Positions 54,468 to 63,359 of a stretch of DNA of 64,000 nt are shown in pieces. The notes beneath the pieces are model-generated. The model had not been told where the DNA came from, did not search any database, and saw only the letters and a program-made list of their open reading frames with translations. Origin of the DNA: Cognatishimia sp. WU-CL00825. GTDB lineage: Bacteria > Pseudomonadota > Alphaproteobacteria > Rhodobacterales > Rhodobacteraceae. How positions within the stretch are numbered: position 1 is the stretch's first letter; each line of letters opens with the position of its first letter. The position numbers and the translations under genes were made by a program. The DNA lies in assembly GCF_040364665.1 (NCBI RefSeq), contig NZ_BAABWX010000001.1, positions 248,001-312,000 on the forward strand, given 5' to 3'.

Positions 54468-55772
54468 TTAGGCCGCTGCGTTTTTGTTGGCGGGCTTTTT
54501 AGGTGCCGGTTTTTTGGTCTCTCCAGCCGCCTCTTTTGGGGGCGTGCTGTTTGTTTTGATGAAATCAAGCACCAAGGGGCGAATGTTGTTGCGCCAGCTT
54601 TTGCCCGCAAAAATGCCGTAGTGGCCAGCCTCTGGTTCCAGGTGGCTGGCTTTTTTGTCATCGGGCAGGCCGGTCAATAGATCAAGCGCAGCCACACATT
54701 GGCCCGGGGCCGAGATATCGTCCTTGGCACCTTCGACGGTTTTGACGGCAACTGTCGTGATCTTGCTGAGGTCGATTTTATGCCCGTCGACAACAAATTC
54801 GTTGTTTGCGATTTCGCATTTTTTGAAAATCCGATCGACGGTCGAGAGATAGAATTCGGCGGGCATGTCCATGACAGCCAGATATTCATCATAGAACCGG
54901 TTGTGAGCGTCGTGATCAGAGGCTTCGCCCTTAGCGACACGTCCGATTTGATCCATGAAGGCCTGCGAGTGACGCTCGGCATTCATCGACATGAAAGATT
55001 GCAGTTGCAAAAGCCCGGGATAGACTTTGCGGCCCACACCGTTGTATTTGAAACCAACCCGCTGAATCATGGTTTCTTCGAGTTGCCCCATGGTGACACT
55101 ATGGCCAAAGTCGGTGACATCTGTTGGGCTGGCCGAAGGATCGATTGGCCCGCCGATCAGGGTCAGGGTGCTGGGCTGCGCATCGGGATCTTGTTCAGCC
55201 AAATATGCCGTGGCTGCCAGCGTTAACGGGGCAGGTTGGCAGACGGCAATAACATGAGTGTCTGGACCAAGGTGGCGCATGAAATCAACAAGATAAAGCG
55301 TGTAGTCTTCGACATCAAATTTGCCGCTGCTGACGGGAATGTCGCGGGCATTGTGCCAGTCAGTCACATAGACTTCACAATCAGGCAGTAGCGAGATGAC
55401 GGTGGATCTGAGAAGCGTAGCGTAGTGACCTGACATTGGCGCGACAAGCAAGACTTGGCTGCGCCGACGTTTGCGACCCAGGACAGAGAAATGCAACAAA
55501 TCGCCAAAATCGCGTTCGACGACCGTTTCAATCTGAACAACGTGGTCTTTGCCATCTTCGCAGGTAAAGGAATGAATGCCCCAGTCGGGTTTGGTTACCA
55601 TGCGCGCAAAGGTGCGCTCGGTGACTTCGCCCCAGGCAGCCATCCAGTTCAACGCCGGGTTAGGGATCATCGAAAACATCGGGTAAGAAGCCATGGCCAA
55701 GGCAGAGGCTCCAAGCCACTGATTGGTATTGCGAACCGTTTCCATCATGTCGTACGTGGCCATGTAGCGCAT
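54468..55772 (-). CDS. phaZ: Intracellular polyhydroxyalkanoate depolymerase
   Basis: 434 aa from ATG at 55772 (GGAGA upstream); the frame is open 105 bases further. N-terminal MRYMATYDMMETVRNTNQWLGASALAM and the nucleophile motif VCQPAPLTLAAT, with cysteine in place of serine, are typical of the PhaZ1-type intracellular enzymes; catalytic Asp/His follow (EAGHYGIFAGKSWRN). C-terminal tail is Lys/Pro/Ala-rich. It degrades stored PHA to hydroxyacids at the granule. Divergent from phaC with PhaR-type sites between. Confidence 0.92.
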   Translation of the reverse strand: MRYMATYDMMETVRNTNQWLGASALAMASYPMFSMIPNPALNWMAAWGEVTERTFARMVTKPDWGIHSFTCEDGKDHVVQIETVVERDFGDLLHFSVLGRKRRRSQVLLVAPMSGHYATLLRSTVISLLPDCEVYVTDWHNARDIPVSSGKFDVEDYTLYLVDFMRHLGPDTHVIAVCQPAPLTLAATAYLAEQDPDAQPSTLTLIGGPIDPSASPTDVTDFGHSVTMGQLEETMIQRVGFKYNGVGRKVYPGLLQLQSFMSMNAERHSQAFMDQIGRVAKGEASDHDAHNRFYDEYLAVMDMPAEFYLSTVDRIFKKCEIANNEFVVDGHKIDLSKITTVAVKTVEGAKDDISAPGQCVAALDLLTGLPDDKKASHLEPEAGHYGIFAGKSWRNNIRPLVLDFIKTNSTPPKEAAGETKKPAPKKPANKNAAA

Positions 55773-55841
55773 TGGCTTCTCCTGTTTTTTCCCGTTATGC
55801 TCGTAACATAATGTCGCTAAGGGGCTCGACTTTAAATTTAT

Positions 55842-55854
55842 GCTGCGTAGCAGC
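55842..55854. promoter_or_regulatory. PhaR-type site between phaZ and phaC
   Basis: GCTGC-GTA-GCAGC contains CTGC-N3-GCAG, the motif I recall for Paracoccus PhaR. It lies 24 bases before phaC and 70 before phaZ in their 105-base divergent gap. Confidence 0.6.
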
Positions 55855-55877
55855 GAAGATAGGGTGTGGAAATTCAT

Positions 55878-57671
55878 ATGACAACTGACGACGATGCCGC
55901 AGTCGCAAAAATTGACAAACTAACTGAAAATTTGACAAAAGTTGAAGAATTAACTCAGCGTTTAGTTGAATTGATGGCGTCCAGAAAGCCCTTAAGGAGA
56001 GAGTTGAACGCTCCGAATCAAGAAGTTTTTACAAATGCTGCAACCGCGTATTGGGCGGATATGGTGCAAAATCCAACCAAGTTGTTGGAACAACAAATGG
56101 AATTCTGGGGCAAGTCCGTTCAGCATTATGTGGACGCGCAACAAGTGCTTGCTCAGGGGGAAGCAGAACCTAAATCCGACGACGGCCCACCTGATCGGCG
56201 ATTTTCAAATCCGCTTTGGCAAAGCAACCCCTATTTCAAGTTTATCAAGCAACAGTATTTGCTAAACGCAGAAACCATTCGCACCGCGGTGGACTCTCTT
56301 GAGGATATTTCTCCGACCGAACAACGACGGTTGAAGTATTTCTCTGATCAGATCGTCGAGATGATGGCTCCGACAAATTTTCTAGGCACCAACCCTGATG
56401 CGCTAGAACGAGCGGTTGAAACCGAGGGCCAGTCCTTAATCACCGGGTTGCAGAACCTGATTGGCGATCTAGAAGCAAACAATGGAGAGTTGATTGTGCG
56501 CTTGGCGGATGAAACCGCTTTTAAGCTTGGCGAGAATATTGCGACCACGCCGGGTAAGGTGGTGTTTCGCAATAGCATGATGGAATTGATCCAATACACT
56601 CCTACAACCGAACAGGTACACGAGATACCTCTGGTGATTTTTCCGCCATGGATCAACAAGTTTTATATTCTGGATCTTAAAGCGAAAAACAGCATGATCA
56701 AATGGTTGGTTGATCAAGGATATACGGTGTTTATCGTCAGCTGGATGAACCCTGACTACAGCCAGACTCAAGTGGGTTTGGAAGATTATATTGAAGAGGG
56801 GTATCTGGCGGCCATCAGCGAAGTGAAAAAACTGACCAAACAGAAACAAGTGAACGCAGTCGGCTATTGTATTGCGGGCACCACGTTACATTTGACCCTG
56901 GCCTTAATGAAAAAACGCGGTGACACCTCTGTGAAATCTGCGACCTTCTTTACCACGCTGACTGATTTTGTGGATCAGGGTGAATTCACGCCTTTCTTGC
57001 AAAATGACTTTATCGACGGAATTGACGATGAAGTGCAGGAAATGGGGCTTTTACGGTCGTTTATTATGCAGCGCACATTCAGCTTTTTGCGCTCTAATGA
57101 TCTGGTGTATGGGCCAGCCATCAAAAGTTATATGATGGGAGAGGCCCCGCCAGCCTTTGACTTGCTGTATTGGAATGGCGATGGATCAGGATTGCCTGGA
57201 GTGATGGCGATGCAGTATTTGCGCGGACTGTGTCAGCGCAATGAGTTTGTGAAAGACGGGTTTAAACTCTTGGGCGAGACGCTGCATATCAAGGATGTCA
57301 GTCTGCCTATTTGTTCTGTCACTTGCGAAACAGATCACATTGCGCGCTGGAAAGACTGTTATGTCGGGTTTCAGCAAACCTCGAGCCGGTCAAAAACATT
57401 TATCGTGTCCCAGTCAGGTCATATCGCCGGTATTGTGAACCCACCAAGCAAAAAGAAATACGGCCATTACACCAATAAAAATCTTAAGCAGGGTGCAGAT
57501 GATTGGATGAAGACAGCTGAATTCACCGAAGGGTCCTGGTGGCCCCGATGGGATACCTGGTTGTCAGGCAAGTCTGGCAAGATGATTGCGGCACGAGATC
57601 CGGGTGATTCGGAACATCCGGCACTGGAAGATGCGCCTGGTAGCTATGTTAAGGTTCCGGCAACACGTTGA
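55878..57671 (+). CDS. phaC: Class I polyhydroxyalkanoate synthase
   Basis: 597 aa from ATG at 55878. PhaC_N region (YWADMVQNPTKLLEQQMEFW) and lipase-like box AVGYCIAGTT with nucleophile C331; DHIARWKD aspartate and QSGHIAGIVNPPSKKK histidine complete the triad. Polymerises (R)-3-hydroxyacyl-CoA into PHA on granules. The first ~35 residues are a charged coiled helix not needed for the fold. Plus-strand neighbours phaP and phaR follow within 1.3 kb. Confidence 0.96.
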   Translation: MTTDDDAAVAKIDKLTENLTKVEELTQRLVELMASRKPLRRELNAPNQEVFTNAATAYWADMVQNPTKLLEQQMEFWGKSVQHYVDAQQVLAQGEAEPKSDDGPPDRRFSNPLWQSNPYFKFIKQQYLLNAETIRTAVDSLEDISPTEQRRLKYFSDQIVEMMAPTNFLGTNPDALERAVETEGQSLITGLQNLIGDLEANNGELIVRLADETAFKLGENIATTPGKVVFRNSMMELIQYTPTTEQVHEIPLVIFPPWINKFYILDLKAKNSMIKWLVDQGYTVFIVSWMNPDYSQTQVGLEDYIEEGYLAAISEVKKLTKQKQVNAVGYCIAGTTLHLTLALMKKRGDTSVKSATFFTTLTDFVDQGEFTPFLQNDFIDGIDDEVQEMGLLRSFIMQRTFSFLRSNDLVYGPAIKSYMMGEAPPAFDLLYWNGDGSGLPGVMAMQYLRGLCQRNEFVKDGFKLLGETLHIKDVSLPICSVTCETDHIARWKDCYVGFQQTSSRSKTFIVSQSGHIAGIVNPPSKKKYGHYTNKNLKQGADDWMKTAEFTEGSWWPRWDTWLSGKSGKMIAARDPGDSEHPALEDAPGSYVKVPATR

Positions 57672-57695
57672 TTTTAAAAGGTATAGTAAATTTTT

Positions 57696-57706
57696 CTGCA
57701 GTGCAG
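57696..57706. promoter_or_regulatory. PhaR-type site upstream of phaP
   Basis: CTGC-AGT-GCAG fits the CTGC-N3-GCAG motif, with further TGC-rich repeats (TTGCAGATGCAG near 57749) before phaP. Confidence 0.65.
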
Positions 57707-57801
57707 CATAAAAATACTTGAAATGCCGCATCGCAGAAAGCATATTGTTTGCAGATGCAGAAAACGCGGGATTGGCCCGCTCCATCGAAAGGAATTGTAA
57801 A

Positions 57802-58242
57802 ATGGCTAAAACACAAGACATGAATGCCGTTCTGAAAGACATGATGGGTGCCTTCCCGGTAGACACCTCCGCTCTGGAAGACGCATATAAGAACACTGCG
57901 GCGCTGAACGAAAAATTCGCGAACGTGGCTTTGGAAGCAGCTGAAAAATCTTCCGAGATTTCCAGCAGCTGGACAAAAGACACTCTGTCGAAAATGGCAG
58001 ATATGTCCAAAGCTAAAGCAGAGCCTGCTGATTATGCAAAAGCGATCACTGACTTCGCATCTGCACAAGCCGAAGTTGCTGCTGAAAATATGGCGGCTTT
58101 CGCCGAAGTTGCGAAAAAAGTTCAAGCAGAAACTGTTGAGCTGATGATGTCTGCTTCTAAAGAAGCAACAGAAGAAGCAACTGCAGCTGTTAAAAAAGCA
58201 ACTGCTGACGCGACTGCGGCTGCGAAAAAAGCGGCTAAGTAA
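57802..58242 (+). CDS. phaP: Phasin
   Basis: 146 aa from ATG at 57802 (AAAGGAAT upstream). All-helical, Ala/Lys/Glu-rich with a C-terminal KKATADATAAAKKAAK tail, as in alphaproteobacterial phasins that coat PHA granules and keep them from fusing. It is expressed when PHA accumulates and PhaR is titrated off its sites by granules. Ends before a strong terminator. Confidence 0.92.
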   Translation: MAKTQDMNAVLKDMMGAFPVDTSALEDAYKNTAALNEKFANVALEAAEKSSEISSSWTKDTLSKMADMSKAKAEPADYAKAITDFASAQAEVAAENMAAFAEVAKKVQAETVELMMSASKEATEEATAAVKKATADATAAAKKAAK

Positions 58243-58280
58243 TATCTGGTTCAGATCTAGGGATCTGACGCAATAAGTAT

Positions 58281-58313
58281 AGGGCGTGCCGCTGGCGCGC
58301 CCTTTCTTTTTGT
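58281..58313 (+). terminator. Intrinsic terminator after phaP
   Basis: AGGGCG-T-GCC-GCT-GGC-G-CGCCCT hairpin followed by TTCTTTTT. Confidence 0.9.
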
Positions 58314-58339
58314 TCTGCACTCGCATAAGCTGTTCTGCA
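58311..58339. promoter_or_regulatory. TGTTCTGCA direct repeat upstream of phaR
   Basis: Two copies of TGTTCTGCA at 58311-58319 and 58331-58339, 20 bases apart (two helical turns), before the phaR start. TGC-rich and plausible as an autoregulatory PhaR site, though without the CTGC-N3-GCAG palindrome. Confidence 0.4.
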
Positions 58340-58365
58340 ACGCGGCACAATGAGGGGAATGGCAC

Positions 58366-58917
58366 GTGGCAGAGACCGAGAAACCGCTTTTGATTAAGCG
58401 CTATGCAAGCCGCCGGCTGTATAATACTGAGACCAGCGATTATGTAACGTTGGACGACATCGCCAGTTTCATCCGGGATGGTCGCGAAGTGCAGATCGTC
58501 GATCTGAAAACCGGTGATGATCTGACCCGTCAATATTTGCTGCAAATCATCGCGGAACACGAAAGCCGTGGCGAAAATATGTTGCCAGTCAACGTGTTAA
58601 ACGATCTTGTGCGTTCCTACACCAATCAGGCCAGCAGCGTCGTTCCACAGTTTCTGGCCCAAAGCTTTGAGATGCTGCGCGAAGGGCAATCAAAGATGAT
58701 GGAAAACATGACCACCATCAATCCGGTCAATCCGTTGGCCGCATTGCAAGCGCAGCAAGAAGCGTTTCTGAAGGCGATGTCCGGTGGAATCGGCAATTGG
58801 CCTGGGAACACAAGCCCTGCCGAAGAAGATGCGGGTGCATCCAGCAATTCTGAGAACCTGGATGATATCAAAAAGCAGTTGGCAGAGTTGCAAGCAAAGC
58901 TTTCAAAGCTGTCCTAG
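58366..58917 (+). CDS. phaR: PHA synthesis repressor PhaR
   Basis: 183 aa from GTG at 58366 (AGGGGAATGG upstream). N-terminal IKRYASRRLYNTETSDYVTLDDIASFIRDG is the PhaR DNA-binding domain, followed by VVDLKTGDDLTRQYLLQIIAEHE; the C-terminal Gln/Ala-rich part is a granule-sensing coil. It represses phaP (and others) until PHA granules absorb it. Confidence 0.93.
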   Translation: MAETEKPLLIKRYASRRLYNTETSDYVTLDDIASFIRDGREVQIVDLKTGDDLTRQYLLQIIAEHESRGENMLPVNVLNDLVRSYTNQASSVVPQFLAQSFEMLREGQSKMMENMTTINPVNPLAALQAQQEAFLKAMSGGIGNWPGNTSPAEEDAGASSNSENLDDIKKQLAELQAKLSKLS

Positions 58918-58944
58918 CCGTTTGTCATCAGTATTAGGAATATG

Positions 58945-58971
58945 GCGCGTCCTATGGGGCGCGCTTTTTTT
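58945..58971. terminator. Intrinsic terminator after phaR
   Basis: GCGCGTCC-TATG-GGGCGCGC (one G-T pair) followed by seven T residues, just before the stop of the convergent aminotransferase gene at 58975. Confidence 0.92.
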
Positions 58972-58974
58972 GAT

Positions 58975-60180
58975 TTATTCGGCTGCTGTTGGCAGCATCA
59001 CATCATCCATCGCGTCCAAAAGGGTGCAGGCGATGACGTCAAGTTCGGGCCGCGTGAGGCGTGCTGGCAGGCGCACGTCGCAAGCATGCATCAGCATCTT
59101 GCGGGTTTGGGGCAAATTTGGTGTTTCACCCAGAAACTGCCAGTTCCAAAAGGCGCGTGCATTGTCTTGCGAAGCCCCGAAAACCTGAACTTTGATACCC
59201 CTGTTTTGGGCGGCTTGTTGGTAGGCGGCGACTTGGTTTCCGCTCATGCCCTGCAGATTAAACTGAATGCTGTCGGGGGCACGTTCTTCGGGTGCGAGTT
59301 TTGGTGGCACCGAGATCCATGCATTTTGGTTTAGTTTATCTGCAACATAATCGTGGTTGGCGCGCCCGTCGCGAATGCGGCGCGGCAATTCGGCGAGTTG
59401 CGGGCGGATGATGGCAGCCGAAAGGTTGCTAAGACGCAGATTATAAAGCGGAAGTTTGTTTTGCCAACGTGCAAAGGCATTGGCCAAATCACTGGTGTTG
59501 TCGCCCGGTTTTGCTTTGTGTTTTTGCCAGTTGTGTTCATAGGCCCCGGACATGATCACTGCGCGCGCAACCAAATCGGCATCATCGGTGACTAGAATAC
59601 CGCCTTCGCCGGAATTCAAAAGCTTGTAGGATTGGAATGAAAAGCAGCCGATCTTACCAATCGTTCCAATGTTGCGGCCGTGCCATGTGGTGCCAACGGA
59701 ATGGGCCGCGTCTTCGATGACGGGAATGTTTTTCGCATCACAAAGTGCCATTATGGCATCCATATCAGAAGTATGGCCGCGCATATGGCTGATGATGACC
59801 GCCTGAACGTCGTCTAACCTGGCCGCAAAATCTGCGATCTCTATCCGGTAATTTCCACCTACTTCGCACAGCACCGGCACACAGTCGGCGTGAACAACAG
59901 ATGACGGCACAGCGGCAAAGGTAAATCCTGGGATCAATACTTTGGCGTCGCGTGGTAGGTCTAAGGCTTTGAGAGATAGGAATAAAGCAGCAGAGCAGGA
60001 CGAAACCGCAAGCGCGTATTTGCTGCCTAAAAGTTCGGAAAATTCTGACTCTAGCAACGCAACCGGCGCATCCTGTGATGCCGTATAGCGAAAAAGGTCA
60101 CCGGTTTTGAGAAGGCGTTCTACTTCGGCTTGTGCAGCGGCGGGGATGGGTTCGGCAGAATATACGTCTGGCAGGGTCAT
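58975..60180 (-). CDS. DegT/DnrJ/EryC1/StrS aminotransferase
   Basis: 401 aa. PLP lysine K186 in CFSFQSYKLLNSGEGG; other fold markers SSCSAALFLSLKAL and VIPVIEDAAHSVGTTW. Members make amino sugars or act on nucleotide-linked ketosugars, or are PLP enzymes in other pathways; here there is no sugar gene next to it. It stands alone, with an AT-rich 109-base gap to the amidotransferase gene. Confidence 0.9.
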   Translation of the reverse strand: MTLPDVYSAEPIPAAAQAEVERLLKTGDLFRYTASQDAPVALLESEFSELLGSKYALAVSSCSAALFLSLKALDLPRDAKVLIPGFTFAAVPSSVVHADCVPVLCEVGGNYRIEIADFAARLDDVQAVIISHMRGHTSDMDAIMALCDAKNIPVIEDAAHSVGTTWHGRNIGTIGKIGCFSFQSYKLLNSGEGGILVTDDADLVARAVIMSGAYEHNWQKHKAKPGDNTSDLANAFARWQNKLPLYNLRLSNLSAAIIRPQLAELPRRIRDGRANHDYVADKLNQNAWISVPPKLAPEERAPDSIQFNLQGMSGNQVAAYQQAAQNRGIKVQVFGASQDNARAFWNWQFLGETPNLPQTRKMLMHACDVRLPARLTRPELDVIACTLLDAMDDVMLPTAAE

Positions 60181-60289
60181 AGATTTTGCTTTTCTTAAGT
60201 ATTGCTTTCAAATTCGTAAATTAGGGTGATTGGGAACACGAGTCCAATCTTGAATAGGCATTCCATTTTTCAGAGTTATGGCACTTAAG

Positions 60290-60973
60290 TCACGCGTTGC
60301 GAGGACGGCGGAGAAAGTCAGCAATTTGATCAGCGATCACTTCGTTGGCGGTGGGGTCTGCCAATGCATCCATGACAGCATCCAATTGCTCTTGTGGGAC
60401 TTTGCCGGGGCCTACAAAATCGACCAGACCTTCGATGGCATCCGGCCCAAATTCAGGGTGGCCCTGAACGGTAAATGCGCGGTCGCCATAGACGATGGCG
60501 GCATAGTCGCAGGTGCCATTAGACGCCAGCACATGAGCGCCTTGTGGTAATTCGACAACCTGGTCTTGGTGCCAGGCGTTGAGGGGCAGTTCGACACCGC
60601 CAAAGTCATAGATCTGGCGACCCACATTCCAACCACCTTTGAATTTTTCGACTTTGCCGCCAAGGGCTTGGGCGATCAGCTGGTGGCCAAAGCACACCCC
60701 AACAATGGGGCGAGATTGGGTTACTGCATCACGGATGAAATCCTCGAGAGGTGGGATCCATGCGTGGTCTTCGTAGACACCAAATTTGGAACCGGTTATG
60801 AGCCAGCCGTCGCAGACGGCAACGCTGTCGGGAAATTGGTCTTCGAACACCCGCCACACGTCAAAGGTAAAATCTTGACCGGCCAGCATGACCTTGAACA
60901 TATTGTCCACGTCGCCAGTGATGTCGTGCATTTCTTGCACAAAAGAGCCTGCCTGAAGGATGCCGATTTTCAT
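60290..60973 (-). CDS. Class I glutamine amidotransferase
   Basis: 227 aa. Nucleophile C94 in GVCFGHQLIAQALGG and the His/Glu pair H172/E174 in VQGHPEFGPDA complete the triad. Stand-alone type (GMP synthase-like GATase domain without a synthetase partner), like gamma-glutamyl hydrolases acting on small gamma-glutamyl amines (e.g. PuuD-type of putrescine use). It is divergent from the VOC gene. Confidence 0.9.
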   Translation of the reverse strand: MKIGILQAGSFVQEMHDITGDVDNMFKVMLAGQDFTFDVWRVFEDQFPDSVAVCDGWLITGSKFGVYEDHAWIPPLEDFIRDAVTQSRPIVGVCFGHQLIAQALGGKVEKFKGGWNVGRQIYDFGGVELPLNAWHQDQVVELPQGAHVLASNGTCDYAAIVYGDRAFTVQGHPEFGPDAIEGLVDFVGPGKVPQEQLDAVMDALADPTANEVIADQIADFLRRPRNA

Positions 60974-61164
60974 GAAATTTGTGCCTGTTCCAAAGACCTA
61001 TTGTCGAGTCGGCAGAGTTTGCCATGGGCGCTTGGCGGTGACCAGATGGGAAATGGATTGGCGGTGGGGTGCTGACAAAAACTGGCAGCAATCGCTACTG
61101 ACAATTTCTGGCATCATGCTGCGCTACATCCCCGTTTACGACTCAAATTTAAGTAGACGGATGG

Positions 61165-61533
61165 ATGATGTCTAAAATGAAAATGAATTACTTTGTTGTT
61201 GGCACAAACAACATGGCGGCGGCGATTAGGTTCTATGATGGGCTGTTTAACGGGGCGGGATTGTCCAAGATGGTCGCGTCTGATCGGATGACCTATTGGC
61301 TGTGTGATGACTTTGCCTTTGCGGTGGCTTTGCCGTTTGATGGGGCACCTGCCACCAATGGCAACGGCACCATGGTTGGGTTTGCCTCTGGATCTGCAGA
61401 AGAGGTCAAGCGGTTGCATCAAAAGGCGCTTGAATTGGGCGGGGTTTGCGCGGGCGCACCATGCCAAAAGGGCCCCAAATATTCGGCCTATGTAAGAGAT
61501 CTAGACAACAATAAAATCTGTCTCTCTGACTAG
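61165..61533 (+). CDS. VOC/glyoxalase-family protein
   Basis: 122 aa. MNYFVVGTNNMAAAIRFYDGLFNGAG is the first VOC half; SSAYVRDLDNNKI-like KYSAYVRDLDNNKICL with VRDLDNNK is the second. Two possible adjacent start codons (61165 and 61168). Metal ligands are not all present (few histidines), so a true lyase activity is doubtful. Convergent with the ABC permease. Confidence 0.85.
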   Translation: MMSKMKMNYFVVGTNNMAAAIRFYDGLFNGAGLSKMVASDRMTYWLCDDFAFAVALPFDGAPATNGNGTMVGFASGSAEEVKRLHQKALELGGVCAGAPCQKGPKYSAYVRDLDNNKICLSD

Positions 61534-61599
61534 GGCAGGGCGCGCGCCATCGCGGCCGCAAACGGTGAGCGTGGTGAGGTCGCCCCGACCAAACCCGCT

Positions 61600-62406
61600 T
61601 TACCGGATCAGGTTTGGACGGATTTTTAGCTTTTTGATGGTGGCCCCAGGCAAGTGCCGGTTCAGACGGCGGTTGGCGACACCAAACAGCGTGATGACGA
61701 TCAGGGTCAAGATGATGAAATACATCGCCAAAATCGGATAGGGCACAAATGGGTTGAAAGTTTTATCGGCGAAGTAGTTTGCATAGTACAGCGCGTCACC
61801 TTGTTGGCGCAGGGCTGGGAAACCAGAGAAAAACACCAGGGTTGTGGCGTGAAACAGAAAGATTGCTTCGTTGGTATAACCGGGCCAAGCAAGGCGTAAC
61901 ATGGTTGGAAAGGTGACGCGTTTGAAGCGGGTCCAGCCGGTCATGCCATAGGCATCGGCGGCCTCGATGTCACCTTTGGGGATCGATAAAAGCGCGCCAT
62001 AAAAGATCTCGGCGGAATAGGCGGCGGTGTTGAAGAACAAAACAACCAAGGCCCCCAGCCACGCAGAGGTGAAGCTGTCAAAGAACGGGGACACGCTTTT
62101 GAGGCTGAGAAAGCAGAAGTAGCCAAAGAAGAATTGGATGAACAGAGGGCTGCCGCGGAACAAAAAGATGAACCATCGGGCGACTTGGTTGGGCAGGGCG
62201 CGTTGGCTGTATTTGCCAACGGCCAAAGCGACGGCCAGGACAAAGCCAGCGATCAGGGCGATGACGCCGAAATAGATATTCCAGAGCATGCCGGACCCGA
62301 TCAGCGTGAATTGTTCACATAGCGTAAAATCATTGCGTGGCAAAAGGCGTTCGCCATAGCCCAGGGAGCGCAGACCATAGGCTTGGATAGTTTCCATACA
62401 GGTCAT
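61600..62406 (-). CDS. Polar amino-acid ABC transporter permease (HisM-like)
   Basis: 268 aa, ~5 membrane segments with the EAA motif EAADAYGMTGWTRFKRVTFP (148-167) that contacts the ATPase. Together with the preceding permease it forms the channel of a histidine/lysine/arginine-type importer. Overlaps the other permease by ATGA. Confidence 0.92.
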   Translation of the reverse strand: MTCMETIQAYGLRSLGYGERLLPRNDFTLCEQFTLIGSGMLWNIYFGVIALIAGFVLAVALAVGKYSQRALPNQVARWFIFLFRGSPLFIQFFFGYFCFLSLKSVSPFFDSFTSAWLGALVVLFFNTAAYSAEIFYGALLSIPKGDIEAADAYGMTGWTRFKRVTFPTMLRLAWPGYTNEAIFLFHATTLVFFSGFPALRQQGDALYYANYFADKTFNPFVPYPILAMYFIILTLIVITLFGVANRRLNRHLPGATIKKLKIRPNLIR

Positions 62407-63287
62407 GCTGCGGCCTTTCTTTGAGTTTCGCCGCCCGAGGTGGCCTGACCTTTGGTGAGGCGCGCCATGATCCGATCAAGTGTCATCTCTGAGACTTTGG
62501 TGAAGCCAAGGTAAAAGACCAGCAGAGCCATGAAATACCACATGCGCCAATCGCCATGGGGGTAGTCGGTAAAGCGCGCATTTTTGGTGCCGCCAAGTTC
62601 ACGTGCCCAATAGACGATGTCTTCGACGCCGAGCAGGAATAGCAGTGGTGTGGCTTTGATCAGCACCATCCAAAGGTTTGACAGGCCGGGCAGGGCAAAG
62701 ACCCACATCTGCGGCACAAGGATGCGCCAGAACGATTGGCGGCGGGTCATGCCGTAGGCTTCGGCGGTTTCCATTTGTGCACGTGGCACGGCGCGCATGG
62801 CTCCATAAAGTACATTGGCAGCAAAGGCACCAAAGACGATGGAAAATGTCAGGACAGCCAGAAAGAAACCATAGGTTTCATGCACCCATTGCGGGGCGTT
62901 GCCCAGAGGCAATTTGGCGGCATCACAGACAACAAAATCAATGCCTTGGCGAACAGGTTGGTCCCAATCCGGGCATTTGATCTTGTGGCGCAGCCATTCA
63001 AAGCCCTGGTCCAGCGCAATGACAAAGAACAGAAAGAAGGCGATGTCAGGCACGCCGCGCACAATGCTGGTGTAGCCTTGGCCTAGCCAGCGCAACGGTA
63101 AGATCTTTGAGCGGGTTGCGGTTGCCGCGCCAAAACCAAACATCAGGGCCACAGGGGCGGTGATTGCCAAGAGCACCAAGACGACGAAGACCGAAATATA
63201 AAGGCTCATGTGTTTGCCTGTGGTCAGGTAACAGCTGAGCCAAGAAAAGCCTTCGAGGAGGGATGGGTCGGTGCAATAGGAAAACAT
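62403..63287 (-). CDS. Polar amino-acid ABC transporter permease (HisQ-like)
   Basis: 294 aa from ATG at 63287, ~5 membrane segments. EAA motif ETAEAYGMTRRQSFWRILVP (173-192). Between the third and fourth segments there is an extra periplasmic loop of ~45 residues (96-140) with two cysteines, C105 and C121, not present in E. coli HisQ; a disulfide is possible. Follows the binding-protein gene; overlaps the HisM-like permease at the other end. Confidence 0.9.
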   Translation of the reverse strand: MFSYCTDPSLLEGFSWLSCYLTTGKHMSLYISVFVVLVLLAITAPVALMFGFGAATATRSKILPLRWLGQGYTSIVRGVPDIAFFLFFVIALDQGFEWLRHKIKCPDWDQPVRQGIDFVVCDAAKLPLGNAPQWVHETYGFFLAVLTFSIVFGAFAANVLYGAMRAVPRAQMETAEAYGMTRRQSFWRILVPQMWVFALPGLSNLWMVLIKATPLLFLLGVEDIVYWARELGGTKNARFTDYPHGDWRMWYFMALLVFYLGFTKVSEMTLDRIMARLTKGQATSGGETQRKAAA

Positions 63288-63359
63288 CGCATGCCTTATG
63301 CAAGGGGAGAGGGGTGGTCTGCGGAAAACCCCGCAGACCAATTTTAAGAGGCGGTCAGT

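Noticed and set aside
61588..61616. CCAAACC...GGTTTGG hairpin overlapping the end of the HisM-like permease.
   Set aside because: Long loop, lies within coding sequence and has no T-run.
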